In this document: in pieces, positions 8,094-17,372 of the stretch | How the letters are laid out: each line of letters opens with the position of its first letter | Numbering within the stretch: the first letter of the stretch is position 1 | IMG/VR virus record: IMGVR_UViG_3300025151_000290 | Span: 1-24,557 of that record | DNA: 24,557 nucleotides | Source: a virus | Direction: 5' to 3' (one strand) | Position numbers and translations under genes: made by a program | The notes under the pieces: generated by a model | Told to the model about the DNA's origin: nothing | Seen by the model: only the letters and a program-made list of their open reading frames with translations | Databases searched by the model: none

Positions 8094-8822
8094 ATGGCTA
8101 TAAACGTAAATCAAGTATATAAATCAGTTCTTGTAATACTACAGCAAGAAAAAAGAGGCGTGCTTACGCCTGCTGAGTTTAATAAAATTGCTGCTCAGGC
8201 ACAACAAGAAATATTTACATCTTATTTTGACGAGCTTAATCAATTGCTTAGGCAACCTCAGACTAGTTTAGCGTATGCTGATAGATATGCGTTATTAGAC
8301 GAAAAAATATCTTTATTTAAAAGAACAAGTAATCTTAGCACTACTACTGACGTAAATGTTAGCTTAACTAATGTTCAGGAGCTTGGTTCAGTCATTTATT
8401 TTGAAACAATGACATCTGCAGGTAGAGAGGCGCAGAGAATACAAAAATACGAGGTGTATACAACAAATCAGTCCCCGCTTACAGCACCTTCAAAACATTT
8501 CCCTGTATATACTTATGAGGATAACGTTATACAAATGTACCCCAGCAGTATTGGCGCAGGCCCTTCCAGCCCAGACTATAACCTGCAGGTTAATTATTTA
8601 GCATTTCCTATAGAGCCAAAATGGGAATTTGATATTGACACTGAGCTAGGCAATTATATTTACAACTCTATACGATCTGTTGATTTTGAAATACATAAGT
8701 CAGACCAGCCATTATTAATAGATAAAATACTTGGATATGCAGGCGTAATGACGAAGGATCAGCTGGCTTTGCAGATGGCAAATGCAAAAGAGCAAAAAAT
8801 AGACATTGACGGACAAAAATAA
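8094..8822 (+). CDS. Connector/ring protein, family A copy 1
   Basis: The 242-residue protein begins MAINVNQVYKSVLVIL and continues with QEKRGVLTPAEFNKIAAQAQ (about 17-38), a helical signature frequent in the head-tail region of crAss-like and marine Bacteroidetes phages. The gene at 9407 starts almost the same way (MAINVNSVYQTVLLIL, then TPEEFNKIA), so the two are paralogues. The rest is mixed alpha/beta with a predicted beta-rich centre (about 85-180) and a helical end. The likely role is one ring of the short tail barrel or collar below the portal, inferred from family memory and from its place between the capsid gene and the stabilisation protein. No catalytic motif is seen. It is followed after five bases by its partner of family B. 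Confidence 0.7.
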   Translation: MAINVNQVYKSVLVILQQEKRGVLTPAEFNKIAAQAQQEIFTSYFDELNQLLRQPQTSLAYADRYALLDEKISLFKRTSNLSTTTDVNVSLTNVQELGSVIYFETMTSAGREAQRIQKYEVYTTNQSPLTAPSKHFPVYTYEDNVIQMYPSSIGAGPSSPDYNLQVNYLAFPIEPKWEFDIDTELGNYIYNSIRSVDFEIHKSDQPLLIDKILGYAGVMTKDQLALQMANAKEQKIDIDGQK

Positions 8823-8827
8823 ATAAC

Positions 8828-9397
8828 ATGAGCTCACATATATCAAACGCTTTTATATCACTTAATGATATTGTAAATAACTTTTTAATATCCTACACGG
8901 GTCCTGGTAAATTAATACCAGATGGCAAAAGAACAGAAGTTATATTTCATGCTCGCCGTTGTTTGCAAGAATTTGCTTATGAAACATTAAAAAGCAAATT
9001 TGATACAACACCTGCGGCTGTAGTTACTGGTACTACCTACGATTTACCAAGCGACTTTGTTGCAATAGTTCAAGTTGATGTTAGCGGAACAATTTTAGTA
9101 GAGACAAAAAACGAGACACCCGACCCCGGCGAATATTATATAAATTATACCAATAAAACAATTAAATACGGCACAGCCGGAAATGCTACTTTAACATATT
9201 TATCAAACGCGTTAACAACTTCTGAAAGCGCAGCTATACCAAAACTAGCGGAGGAAGCGTTATACGCTTGTATAATTTACGCAGTGCTTGCTAATAGAGA
9301 AAACACCCGCCCGGATGTTTTACAAAGATTACTTATAGAGAAAACAGACAAGTTAGACAAAGCTAAATCAAGATTAGTATTTACTAACTTTGACTAA
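8828..9397 (+). CDS. Tail accessory/ring protein (P22 gp4-like type), family B copy 1
   Basis: The 189-residue protein carries SLNDIVNNFLISYTGPGKLI near 11-30 and RTEVIFHARRCLQEFAYETL near 35-54, a helical pattern used by head-completion or tail accessory factors of the P22 gp4 / T7 gp11 size class. The C-terminus (IPKLAEEALYACIIYAVLAN, about 137-156) is shared with the gene at 10172, its longer paralogue. The central beta part is short. Such proteins form the first ring attached to the portal. The assignment rests on the signature and on position. It sits five bases after its family A partner and ten before the next copy of family A. Confidence 0.7.
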   Translation: MSSHISNAFISLNDIVNNFLISYTGPGKLIPDGKRTEVIFHARRCLQEFAYETLKSKFDTTPAAVVTGTTYDLPSDFVAIVQVDVSGTILVETKNETPDPGEYYINYTNKTIKYGTAGNATLTYLSNALTTSESAAIPKLAEEALYACIIYAVLANRENTRPDVLQRLLIEKTDKLDKAKSRLVFTNFD

Positions 9398-9406
9398 AAT
9401 AATAAT

Positions 9407-10168
9407 ATGGCGATTAATGTAAATAGTGTATATCAAACCGTATTGCTTATACTTAATAAAGAGCAACGCGGCTATATGACGCCTGAAGAGTTTAATAAAA
9501 TAGCTTCACAAGTACAAATTGAAATATACAATAAAACCTTTGAAGATTATAACCAACTCATAAGGCAGCAGCAACCTGGCCCCGGAACTGTTGATAGAAT
9601 TCAAAATTTAGAATTAAAACTTTCGCCATTTAGAAAAGATTCTTATGTTGTTTCTGTTTCTCAAAATACAGCAAATGAAAAGTATGCAACAGCCAACTTG
9701 CCAAATGATGTATACAGATTAGATAGAGTTATTGGTAATGTAGGCTTAGATAATGAAACTGAAATTGAGCAGGTTACTTGGTCAGAATTATTTAGATTAA
9801 AGCTTTCTGATCTTACTTTACCCTCTGACAATTTTCCTATATTTGCGTTTGAAAAAAATTCAGGGCTACAAGGTGGTAATTTTAATAAGCTTGCAATAAT
9901 GCCTAAAACTGTTGCTGCGACAAATACAAATATTAAATTATTTTATTTTGCAAGTCCTCAAGATGTTGTTTGGGCATATAACACTGGTAGCAGCGGACAA
10001 TATGAATATAGTGTTAATAACTCTACACAGTTTACTTTGGCAGACAGCGAATTTAACGATGTTGTTACTAACATACTTCTGTACTCTGGAATTGTAATAA
10101 GAGATCCGCAAATAGTACAAGCCGCTGCAGCTCAAGCGCAAAAAAGCGAAATTCAAGAAAAAAATTAA
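9407..10168 (+). CDS. Connector/ring protein, family A copy 2
   Basis: The 253-residue paralogue of the gene at 8094 shares MAINVNxVYxxVLxIL, then RGxxTPxEFNKIAxQxQ and a following xxxxFxxxNQLxRQ (about residues 1-55). The middle and C-terminal parts are much more divergent, with a beta-rich core (about 75-205) and a C-terminal helix of Ala/Gln (AAAAQAQKSE). Keeping the N-terminal part and diverging elsewhere suggests a common docking element, with each copy making a different ring in the tail stack. The role is inferred from position and family. It lies ten bases after copy 1 of family B and three bases before copy 2 of family B. Confidence 0.7.
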   Translation: MAINVNSVYQTVLLILNKEQRGYMTPEEFNKIASQVQIEIYNKTFEDYNQLIRQQQPGPGTVDRIQNLELKLSPFRKDSYVVSVSQNTANEKYATANLPNDVYRLDRVIGNVGLDNETEIEQVTWSELFRLKLSDLTLPSDNFPIFAFEKNSGLQGGNFNKLAIMPKTVAATNTNIKLFYFASPQDVVWAYNTGSSGQYEYSVNNSTQFTLADSEFNDVVTNILLYSGIVIRDPQIVQAAAAQAQKSEIQEKN

Positions 10169-10171
10169 TAG

Positions 10172-11086
10172 ATGGCAATACCTAACGGGGGTTTAATTAC
10201 CCAGACTAACGAACAATACTACACCGGTGATGATTATGGTAGCTATAGATATATATCAATAAATGATATAATTAATAACTTTATTGTTAGCTACGTTGGC
10301 GACGGCAAGCTTTTGCCTTCAGTTAAAAGAACTGATATTATATTTCACGCCAAAAGAGCAATGCAAGAATTCAGCTATGATACTTTAAAAAGTATTAAAT
10401 CGCAAGAATTAACTATTCCCAACAGACTTACTCTGGCTATACCCCAAGATTATGTTAATTACGTCAAAGCTTCGTGGACAGATGATTTTGGCGTAAAGCA
10501 TATTATATACCCCACTACACTTACGAGTAATCCTACAGAAATCCCTATACAAGATGGCGATGGAATACCAACGCAGGATTTTAATGGCGAAAACATAGAA
10601 GGCACATCTATTGTTGAAGAAAACTGGGAAAGCGCTGATACTAAGAAAATAACCGGTGTATATGACCCTAATTTTGAAGACGCAGATACATACACTGATC
10701 CTGGCTACAAATTATTATATGGTCAAAGATATGGATCAAATCCTGAAACAACTCAAATTAACGGGTGGTTTACTATAAATGAAAGAGAAGGCTTATTTTC
10801 TTTTTCAAGTAATTTAGTTGACAAAGTAATATTGTTAGAATATATATCTGATGGGCTGGCTTATACAGAAGATATGAAAGTACCAAAACTAGCCGAAGAA
10901 GCTTTTTATGCGTACATAGTATATGCGTTAGTTTCTGTTCGCCCAAATATACCAGAATACATAGTGCAAAGGTTTAAAAAAGAAAGACGTGCTAAAATAA
11001 GAAATACTAAGTTGCGTTTATCAAATATTAAACTTGAAGAGATTACGCAGGTAATGAGAAATAAATCTAAAATAATCAAACACTAA
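10172..11086 (+). CDS. Tail accessory/ring protein, family B copy 2 with central insertion
   Basis: The 304-residue paralogue of the gene at 8828 shares the N-terminal motif (SINDIINNFIVSYVGDGKLL, RTDIIFHAKRAMQEFSYDTL) and the C-terminal motif (VPKLAEEAFYAYIVYALVS). It has an 18-20 residue N-terminal extension, a more basic C-terminal tail (KSKIIKH), and a central part longer by roughly 70-100 residues (about 105-210), rich in Asp/Asn/Thr/Gly and apparently beta. The insertion could be an outward-facing domain of one ring. Its last codon overlaps the next gene in TAATG (stop at 11084-11086, start at 11086), so it is likely translationally coupled to the stabilisation protein. Confidence 0.7.
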   Translation: MAIPNGGLITQTNEQYYTGDDYGSYRYISINDIINNFIVSYVGDGKLLPSVKRTDIIFHAKRAMQEFSYDTLKSIKSQELTIPNRLTLAIPQDYVNYVKASWTDDFGVKHIIYPTTLTSNPTEIPIQDGDGIPTQDFNGENIEGTSIVEENWESADTKKITGVYDPNFEDADTYTDPGYKLLYGQRYGSNPETTQINGWFTINEREGLFSFSSNLVDKVILLEYISDGLAYTEDMKVPKLAEEAFYAYIVYALVSVRPNIPEYIVQRFKKERRAKIRNTKLRLSNIKLEEITQVMRNKSKIIKH

Positions 11087-14000
11087 TGCCTGAAGTTAAA
11101 AATGCCTTCATAAAGTCGAAGATGAATAAAGACCTGGACGCTAGATTAATGCCGTCCGGAGAATATCGCGATGCAATGAATATTGCTATTAGTAAATCTG
11201 AAGGATCTGACGTGGGCGCTGTGGAAAATATAAAAGGTAATACAGAGCTAGTAGATATAAAAGAAACAGAAAGTGTTACTGGTTTAGATATTATAGGATA
11301 TTACGCTGATGAGGCTAATAACTGCATATATATATTTTCAACAAACCAAAACGAAACCGCAAGTTCTCCGGAAAATGTAGGGGACGCTGCCGCGTGTTTT
11401 ATACATAAATATGACTTTAGCGGGCAGGGTGCATTAATAAAATTAGTTGAAGGTTCGTTTTTAAATTTTGATAAAAATAGTTTTATAACAGGTGTTCATC
11501 TTTTAGAAAATTTATTATTTTTTACAGATGATAGAAATCAACCAAGAGTTATAAACGTATTAATAGCTGAATCAGAAGGGATAACACATTATACAGCAGA
11601 AGAGCATATATCAGTGGCTAAATATGCTCCTTATAAAGCTATTAATCTTTTAGATAAATATGAGGGCACGGTTAACGGAGAAGTAACAGAATCGGCTACA
11701 TTTGCTGTAAATAACGGCGGTGATGCTGACATTAGAACAGGGGATATTATTGTTTCAAATAACATTGAAATTGGTAGAGTTAAATCTTATTCAAACCCCA
11801 CGGTTAGTGTAGACAGGGATGTGAGCTTATTAGATGGTGATGAAGTTATTTTTAAAAGGTCCTCTATGATTAACCGTACTGAGGAATATTTAAATAGCTA
11901 TAATAAAGGAACTGGTGATGTTGATAATCCAAACTATGATGTAAACTGGAAAGGGGATTCAGATTTTCTTGAAGATAAATTTATAAGATTTAGTTATAGA
12001 TTTAAATATGAAGATAATCAATATTCTATATTAGCTCCATTTACACAACCTGTTTTTATACCAAAACAATTTGGTTATTTTGTTGGCGACGACGAAACTC
12101 AAACATATAAAACTTCTGTATTAAACTTTTTTGAAAATTTTGTACAAGAAGTAGGCCTTAAAATACCTTTGCCAACACCAGATATAGAGTCAGATTTAAA
12201 AATAAAAGAAATTGATGTTATATATAAAGAATCTGATGCGGTAGCGGTAAAAGTTATGGCTTCTATTACAGCCCAAACCGCAAATTCAAATAAAATTGCT
12301 GGTGAAGACGGATATTATTATAATTTTAATTACACATCTAAAAAGCCTTATAAAACATTACCCGAAAAAGAAATTGTAAGGGTATATGATAAGGTTCCTG
12401 TAAAAGCTCAATCACAAGAAGTAGTTAGTAATAGAGTTGTATATGGTAATTATGTTGATAAAAACAGTCCGCCAGCACTGCTTCCTAATTACAATATTAC
12501 ATCAGGGTCTAAGCTTGCTAAAGATAATTCAGCGGCTGAATATCCATCTCATACACTTAAACAAAATAGAACATATCAGGTAGGTATTGTTTTATCTGAT
12601 AAATATGGTAGAAGTACGTCTGTATTATTATCGTCAAGAGATGATGGCACCGATGGTGCGGGATCAACTATATTTCATGAGTTTAAAAGTGCTGCATTAA
12701 ATGTAGAACAATGGCATGGGGATGTTATGTCATTTAATTTAAATGAGCCAATAAGTGAATCTCCGGATAGTTCTATAGGTTACCCTGGTCTTTATGCAGA
12801 TTCAGATTCGGGGAATAAAAGCTGGGATATAAACGGTATAACTGTTAGTAAAACTGCAACCACATATGTAGTAAATTTAGATTTAACTTCTGTTGTTTCT
12901 ATTGGAGATTACTTAAGGGGAAAATACGTTGATTATACTAAAGTTACAAATATAGTATTTGCTACATCTAGTACCACGATCACCACTGAAGAAGAAGTTG
13001 CTGATATATACATCGAAGATTCCGGCGATCCTAGCGATAAAAGATTTGCCTATACAATAAACAAGCTTGGTTGGTATTCATATAAAATTGTTGTTAAACA
13101 AACAGAGCAGGATTATTATAATGTTTATTTGCCACTAGTTATAAATGGTGAATACGGCGCTGCAAATACCGGGGGCGATATTGATTCGTTAGCACAAGCA
13201 GTGCTTATAAATGATAATATAAATAAAGTACCAAGGGATTTATCCGAGGTGGGTCCTGACCAAAAGCAATATGGCAGTAGCGTAAGATTATTTGGTAGAG
13301 TAGCACCGCAAAGAGGAAATTTAGATACTAATAACGAGCAATGGTACCCTAATATAAGCTCAGATCAGGTTACTAAAATAGCTACAGCGCAGGACTCGGG
13401 GTATGATACTACAGCTGCAATTACAGGTATGTATAAATCTAATTCGAATCCGCTGATAGCTACTATATCTTCATTAGCGCCGAGCGCGAGTACAGAAACA
13501 TTTGGAAGATTGCCAGATGCTGCGTCTGGAGCTGTGCAAAATTTATCTATATATGAAACAAATCCTACTATATCACTTCTTGATATATTTTGGGAAAGCT
13601 CTACATCAGGTTTATTAAGTGATTTAAATGAGCAGGCAAGAAACGTTTTTAATGGTATTACCGGCGTTGATAATAGTACTTATGATTTTGAATTTGAAGA
13701 AGATGAGGCTGCCTCTCCTTCAAGCCCCTTTACAGTCGCAGGCCCATTTAGATTTGTAAATAATAACGGGCCTATACCGACTGAAGCAGCAGGAAATAAT
13801 AGCCCGGTGGTAACAGTAGATAATCTTGTTGCAAGAGACGCAGATGGATTTGCAATGCAAGGGTGGCAAATTGTTCGAGATGGACCATCAACGGTAGGTA
13901 ATCGTACAAATGAATTTAACTTGCAGACAACGGCCTCGAAAGTATTTTTAGAAGACCCAAACTATAGAACTTATACGTTTGCATATACGGTTACTTATGA

Positions 14001-14901
14001 GGATAATGTTACTGACCCTATTCAAAGTGAAGTTACCTCTACAGGCGCGTTAGGAAACGTGCAACCTGTTTTAATAAGCGGAACTAGCATAACCCATAAT
14101 TTTACCCAAAATCAAAATTCTTTATTTACTTTAGCGGATTATATTAAAAATGGATCTGCATTGGTATCATCACAAAATTTACAGCTGAATTATTCTAAGC
14201 TTACTGAAGTAAACCCTTATGCTCCGTCAAACTATATAACAGTTGATACAAATACAGGTGATGTTTCAAAAACAGCTTCAAGCGTTCCCAGCCCGCTTAC
14301 TATCACAGTAAATGCCACGGATGCTAATGGAACAGGTGATACATCACCCACGCAAACACATATATTAAATTTTGGCCCTACACCATGGAATTTAACAGCG
14401 AGTGAAACTACATTAGCGTGCTTGAGCCCTAGCTCGTATAGAGTCGTTTATTTTGCCTCATCTATACCAACGCCTAGCCAATTTCCTGCTGGATTCCCTA
14501 CGACTACATGCGGGTCCACACCTGCTAACAATTGCCATACAGCTTCTTTAGGTTCTGGCACCAGTGAATTAACGCAGGGTACGGCAGAATTTAAATTTAG
14601 CTTAACAGCTACTAATTGTCCACAAGGAGGGTCTCAGGTTGCTTATATGAATTGCTGGGTTTACTATAGACTTGATAGCAACTCTAGCTGGTCAATAGCA
14701 ACACCAATTTCAGGAGCAAGTCAAATTAATAATACGTCAATTGGAATTGCACTTGCTAGCAATGGGACTAATTCTATTTCTAGAAAATATAATACACCTG
14801 GTCAATATAGATTAATGGCACAGTATAGTAATCCTAATTGTAATTCTTGTAACTCATATGTTACTCCAAAAATAGAATGGTTTGATGCTAATTACCCATA
14901 A
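11086..14901 (+). CDS. Stabilisation/muzzle-type tail protein with cadherin-like and Cys-rich C-terminus
   Basis: This very large virion protein (1271 residues) has the hallmark N-terminal signature MNKDLDARLMPSGEYRDAMN near 13-32, followed by SEGSDVGAVENIKGN (about 38-52). This is the signature of the 'stabilisation' or muzzle protein that closes the tail in crAss-like and related phages. The body to about 880 is beta-rich, with conserved stretches such as NKVPRDLSEVGPDQ (about 710-725) and SLLDIFWESSTSGLL (about 830-845). From about 905 come cadherin/Ig-like repeats (VTVDNLVARDADG; later VDTNTGDVSK and VNATDANGTGD). The last 160 residues hold 7 of the 9 cysteines. These end domains are unlike the rest and may bind the host surface. 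The start overlaps the previous stop (TAATG). Confidence 0.75.
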   Translation: MPEVKNAFIKSKMNKDLDARLMPSGEYRDAMNIAISKSEGSDVGAVENIKGNTELVDIKETESVTGLDIIGYYADEANNCIYIFSTNQNETASSPENVGDAAACFIHKYDFSGQGALIKLVEGSFLNFDKNSFITGVHLLENLLFFTDDRNQPRVINVLIAESEGITHYTAEEHISVAKYAPYKAINLLDKYEGTVNGEVTESATFAVNNGGDADIRTGDIIVSNNIEIGRVKSYSNPTVSVDRDVSLLDGDEVIFKRSSMINRTEEYLNSYNKGTGDVDNPNYDVNWKGDSDFLEDKFIRFSYRFKYEDNQYSILAPFTQPVFIPKQFGYFVGDDETQTYKTSVLNFFENFVQEVGLKIPLPTPDIESDLKIKEIDVIYKESDAVAVKVMASITAQTANSNKIAGEDGYYYNFNYTSKKPYKTLPEKEIVRVYDKVPVKAQSQEVVSNRVVYGNYVDKNSPPALLPNYNITSGSKLAKDNSAAEYPSHTLKQNRTYQVGIVLSDKYGRSTSVLLSSRDDGTDGAGSTIFHEFKSAALNVEQWHGDVMSFNLNEPISESPDSSIGYPGLYADSDSGNKSWDINGITVSKTATTYVVNLDLTSVVSIGDYLRGKYVDYTKVTNIVFATSSTTITTEEEVADIYIEDSGDPSDKRFAYTINKLGWYSYKIVVKQTEQDYYNVYLPLVINGEYGAANTGGDIDSLAQAVLINDNINKVPRDLSEVGPDQKQYGSSVRLFGRVAPQRGNLDTNNEQWYPNISSDQVTKIATAQDSGYDTTAAITGMYKSNSNPLIATISSLAPSASTETFGRLPDAASGAVQNLSIYETNPTISLLDIFWESSTSGLLSDLNEQARNVFNGITGVDNSTYDFEFEEDEAASPSSPFTVAGPFRFVNNNGPIPTEAAGNNSPVVTVDNLVARDADGFAMQGWQIVRDGPSTVGNRTNEFNLQTTASKVFLEDPNYRTYTFAYTVTYEDNVTDPIQSEVTSTGALGNVQPVLISGTSITHNFTQNQNSLFTLADYIKNGSALVSSQNLQLNYSKLTEVNPYAPSNYITVDTNTGDVSKTASSVPSPLTITVNATDANGTGDTSPTQTHILNFGPTPWNLTASETTLACLSPSSYRVVYFASSIPTPSQFPAGFPTTTCGSTPANNCHTASLGSGTSELTQGTAEFKFSLTATNCPQGGSQVAYMNCWVYYRLDSNSSWSIATPISGASQINNTSIGIALASNGTNSISRKYNTPGQYRLMAQYSNPNCNSCNSYVTPKIEWFDANYP

Positions 14902-14933
14902 TAAAAATTAAAAAAAATACGTAATAATAAAAT

Positions 14934-16532
14934 ATGGCAGTAGAAATCGCTTATTTTAATTCTTACTGGGCTAAAAGGCTTCAAGGCAGCAGTGGTAATT
15001 CTTTTCCAAATTGGTTAATACCAACTGCTAATATTAATATAGACGATACATGGTATATTGAAGAAGCTCGAATTAGAGGCGGATATAATAATACCAATAC
15101 GGATTATGGCGTAAAAGCTTATATTGTTGAAGACGAACCTGCATCACAAAGGCTTTCTAATGGTCTTATATATTCAGGCATATTTAACTCTAGAACTGGT
15201 TTTAATAGCACCAATGTATTTTCTGTAGGTGAAAGTATTACCAAAAGCGTTGATCCCGCATATGGATCTATACAAAAGCTATATGCGGAAGATAGTAATT
15301 TAACCATATTTCAAGAGGATAAAGTTAGTAGAGCGCTTATAGATAAAGACGCTATATATTCTGCAGAAGGCGGTGGGACTGTAACGTCCTCTAGTTTGGT
15401 TATTGGGCAAATAGTGCCTTATGCAGGTGAATTTGGTATTTCTAAAAACCCTGAAAGCTTTGCCGTGTACGGGTATCAAAAATATTTTACAGATAGAAGA
15501 AGAAATGCAGTTTTAAGACTTTCTAAAGATGGTCTTACTGAAATTTCTAATTACGGTATGCGCGATTGGTTTAGAGACGAGTTTAATAATTTATCTACAG
15601 CTGGAAAAATAAAAGGTGGTTATGATATTCATAATAAATTTTATACCGTTTCTTTTCAAAATAATAACACTTGGAATACTCCTATAGACGATAGTTTACA
15701 GTATTTAAACTCATTTGATACATTATATTATGATGAGTCTGTTAAAGGTTGGCCCAGCTTCGTTAGCTTTAAGCCGACCTTAATGGGTAGTATAGGTAAT
15801 AAATTCTTTAGTTTTATTGATGGCAAGCTTTACCAACATTATTCAGAAAATGATAGAGGTAATTTTTACGGTATTGGTACGGTAGCATCTAATATTACCT
15901 TTACTTTTAATCCTAAAGTTAGTGTACAAAAAGTGTTTAAAACTATTAACTACGAAGGATCTAATTCTTGGGAAATCACAAGTTTAAATACACAAGACAC
16001 CAGCGACAACTTTGCAGAGCAAAGATACGACATTGCTAATGCTATAAGCAATTTAGCAGACGGTTTATATTATTTACAAAAAGCAGATACCGTTACTATC
16101 GACGATGCCGGCGAAAACTATGAAGAAATACAATATATAACTTCTGGCGGCAGCGGAACAGGTATGATCGTAGAGCCTCAGTCAGTTAGTGTAACCGGTG
16201 AAATTCAAGGTATAGATATTGTAAACGGCGGAGCTGGATATAAAGTAGGTGATGTAGTTACTGTGCAAGGCGGAAATTATTCAGCGACATTAGAAATTAC
16301 CGCAGTAGTAGATAATACTAATTTCCCAAGATATTCAGGTTTTTATAGAAAAGAAAATAAATATTTTGCAAACATTGTAAATAATAGCCCGGTTAAAACA
16401 GGTGAAATTGTATTTGGTAATCAAATGACAGGTATTAAAGGATTTTTTGCTACTGCTACAATACAAACAGATTCTGTTACCGCACAAGAATTATTTGCAG
16501 TATCATCAGAATATATAGAATCATCATATTAA
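14934..16532 (+). CDS. Tail companion protein (propeller-like), muzzle partner
   Basis: The 532-residue, beta-rich protein has long stretches I recognise from uncultured marine phage structural proteins: YIEEARIRGGYNN (41-53), KSVDPAYGSIQKLYAED (104-120), VSRALIDKDAIYSAEGG (131-147) and VPYAGEFGISKNPESFAVYG (161-180). Repeated short strands fit a propeller or beta-helix. In fused forms of crAss-like muzzle proteins, such sequence would be the distal part; here it is a separate gene just after the N-terminal-type protein. Residues near 380-450 contain GGSGTG and GGAGYKVGDVVTVQGG, a repeat common in phage tail fibres. No enzyme motif is visible. It is probably part of the tail tip or receptor-contacting assembly. 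Confidence 0.65.
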   Translation: MAVEIAYFNSYWAKRLQGSSGNSFPNWLIPTANINIDDTWYIEEARIRGGYNNTNTDYGVKAYIVEDEPASQRLSNGLIYSGIFNSRTGFNSTNVFSVGESITKSVDPAYGSIQKLYAEDSNLTIFQEDKVSRALIDKDAIYSAEGGGTVTSSSLVIGQIVPYAGEFGISKNPESFAVYGYQKYFTDRRRNAVLRLSKDGLTEISNYGMRDWFRDEFNNLSTAGKIKGGYDIHNKFYTVSFQNNNTWNTPIDDSLQYLNSFDTLYYDESVKGWPSFVSFKPTLMGSIGNKFFSFIDGKLYQHYSENDRGNFYGIGTVASNITFTFNPKVSVQKVFKTINYEGSNSWEITSLNTQDTSDNFAEQRYDIANAISNLADGLYYLQKADTVTIDDAGENYEEIQYITSGGSGTGMIVEPQSVSVTGEIQGIDIVNGGAGYKVGDVVTVQGGNYSATLEITAVVDNTNFPRYSGFYRKENKYFANIVNNSPVKTGEIVFGNQMTGIKGFFATATIQTDSVTAQELFAVSSEYIESSY

Positions 16533-16536
16533 AATT

Positions 16537-17352
16537 ATGGAACAAATATTAGAAATATTACTTAAAATATGGCACGGCCCAGACGTTGAAGGTTTGTCAT
16601 ATGGCCTAGGCCCTTTAGCTGGCGTAGCTATTAGCGCAGGCACAAGTTTACTTGGCGGTATTTTTGGGTCTAGTTCAGCTAAAAGAGCAGCAAGAGCTGC
16701 GGCAAAAAAGAAAGCCAGACTTGAGGCGGAATTAAGAATAGCTGAGGATTCTAGGCAGGCTATAATTAACCCATATTCTGATATTAAATCAGTTTCTGGA
16801 ATGGCAAAAGATTTAAGTAATATGCTTTCTAATCCATATGCTAATTTAGGTGTTGCTACAAAAGCCGCGGAAGTCCAAATTGAGCAAGCGGACATATCAC
16901 TTGCTAATACATTAGACACTCTTAGGGCCACTGGGTCAGGCGCCGGCGGGGCAACTGCACTCGCAATGGCCGCGTTAAAATCTAAACAAGGGGTAGCCGC
17001 AAGCATTGAAGCGCAAGAAGCTCAAAATGAAAAATTAAGAGCAGAAGGCGAAGCTAGTTTGCAGGCACAAAAAATGGCTGAAAAACAAAGAATACAGGGC
17101 ATTGAAATATCAGAAGCGCAAAGAGTGCAAGAGCTTGACGCTGAAGGCAGAAAATTTGAATTTGATGCCCGCGAAGAAAGAGAAGTAGCTAAACTTAATA
17201 GACTTGCCGCGCAAGTACAAAATGCCGAACAAGAAATTGTTGCCGCTAACCAAGCAAAAGCTGCAGCATGGTCGGGCGCTTTATCAGGCGTAGGTAGTGC
17301 AATTGCTGCGGGGGTTGAATCCGGCGCTTTTGATAAAGAAGGTGACGGATAA
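16537..17352 (+). CDS. Internal virion (ejection-type) protein, small
   Basis: The 271-residue protein has a Gly/Ala-rich hydrophobic segment at about 24-47 (GPLAGVAISAGTSLLGGIFG), then a long Ala/Glu/Gln-rich coiled coil (about 50-235) and a second small-residue hydrophobic stretch at the C-terminus (WSGALSGVGSAIAAGVESG, about 243-261). Conserved parts include NPYANLGVATKAAEVQIEQA (about 98-117) and LANTLDTLRATGSGAGGATALA (about 121-142). This resembles the small internal virion proteins of podoviruses (T7 gp14, P22 gp7 type), which pass into the host envelope with the DNA. The role is inferred from composition and from the run of cargo genes that follows. The start is ATTAAAATTATG, with no Shine-Dalgarno. 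Confidence 0.55.
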   Translation: MEQILEILLKIWHGPDVEGLSYGLGPLAGVAISAGTSLLGGIFGSSSAKRAARAAAKKKARLEAELRIAEDSRQAIINPYSDIKSVSGMAKDLSNMLSNPYANLGVATKAAEVQIEQADISLANTLDTLRATGSGAGGATALAMAALKSKQGVAASIEAQEAQNEKLRAEGEASLQAQKMAEKQRIQGIEISEAQRVQELDAEGRKFEFDAREEREVAKLNRLAAQVQNAEQEIVAANQAKAAAWSGALSGVGSAIAAGVESGAFDKEGDG

Positions 17353-17372
17353 TAATAAAATAAAAAAAACAA

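Larger units (their letters stand above)
8094..11086 (+). repeat. Duplicated two-gene cassette A-B-A'-B'
   Basis: Genes 8094-8822 and 9407-10168 are paralogues with near-identical N-terminal motifs. Genes 8828-9397 and 10172-11086 are likewise paralogues, sharing both an N-terminal motif and a C-terminal motif. The order A-B-A'-B' is best explained by tandem duplication of a two-gene unit. The copies are strongly diverged at the DNA level, so the event is old. Confidence 0.75.

Noticed and set aside
8808-8827. GGACA before the gene at 8828 as a Shine-Dalgarno
   Set aside because: It is not complementary to the anti-SD core, lies too far from the start, and falls in the coding end of the previous gene.
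16524-17006. 160-residue minus-strand frame
   Set aside because: It is antisense to the Ala-rich ejection-type protein and itself Ala/Ser/Pro-rich with no motif; no minus-strand gene is otherwise present.
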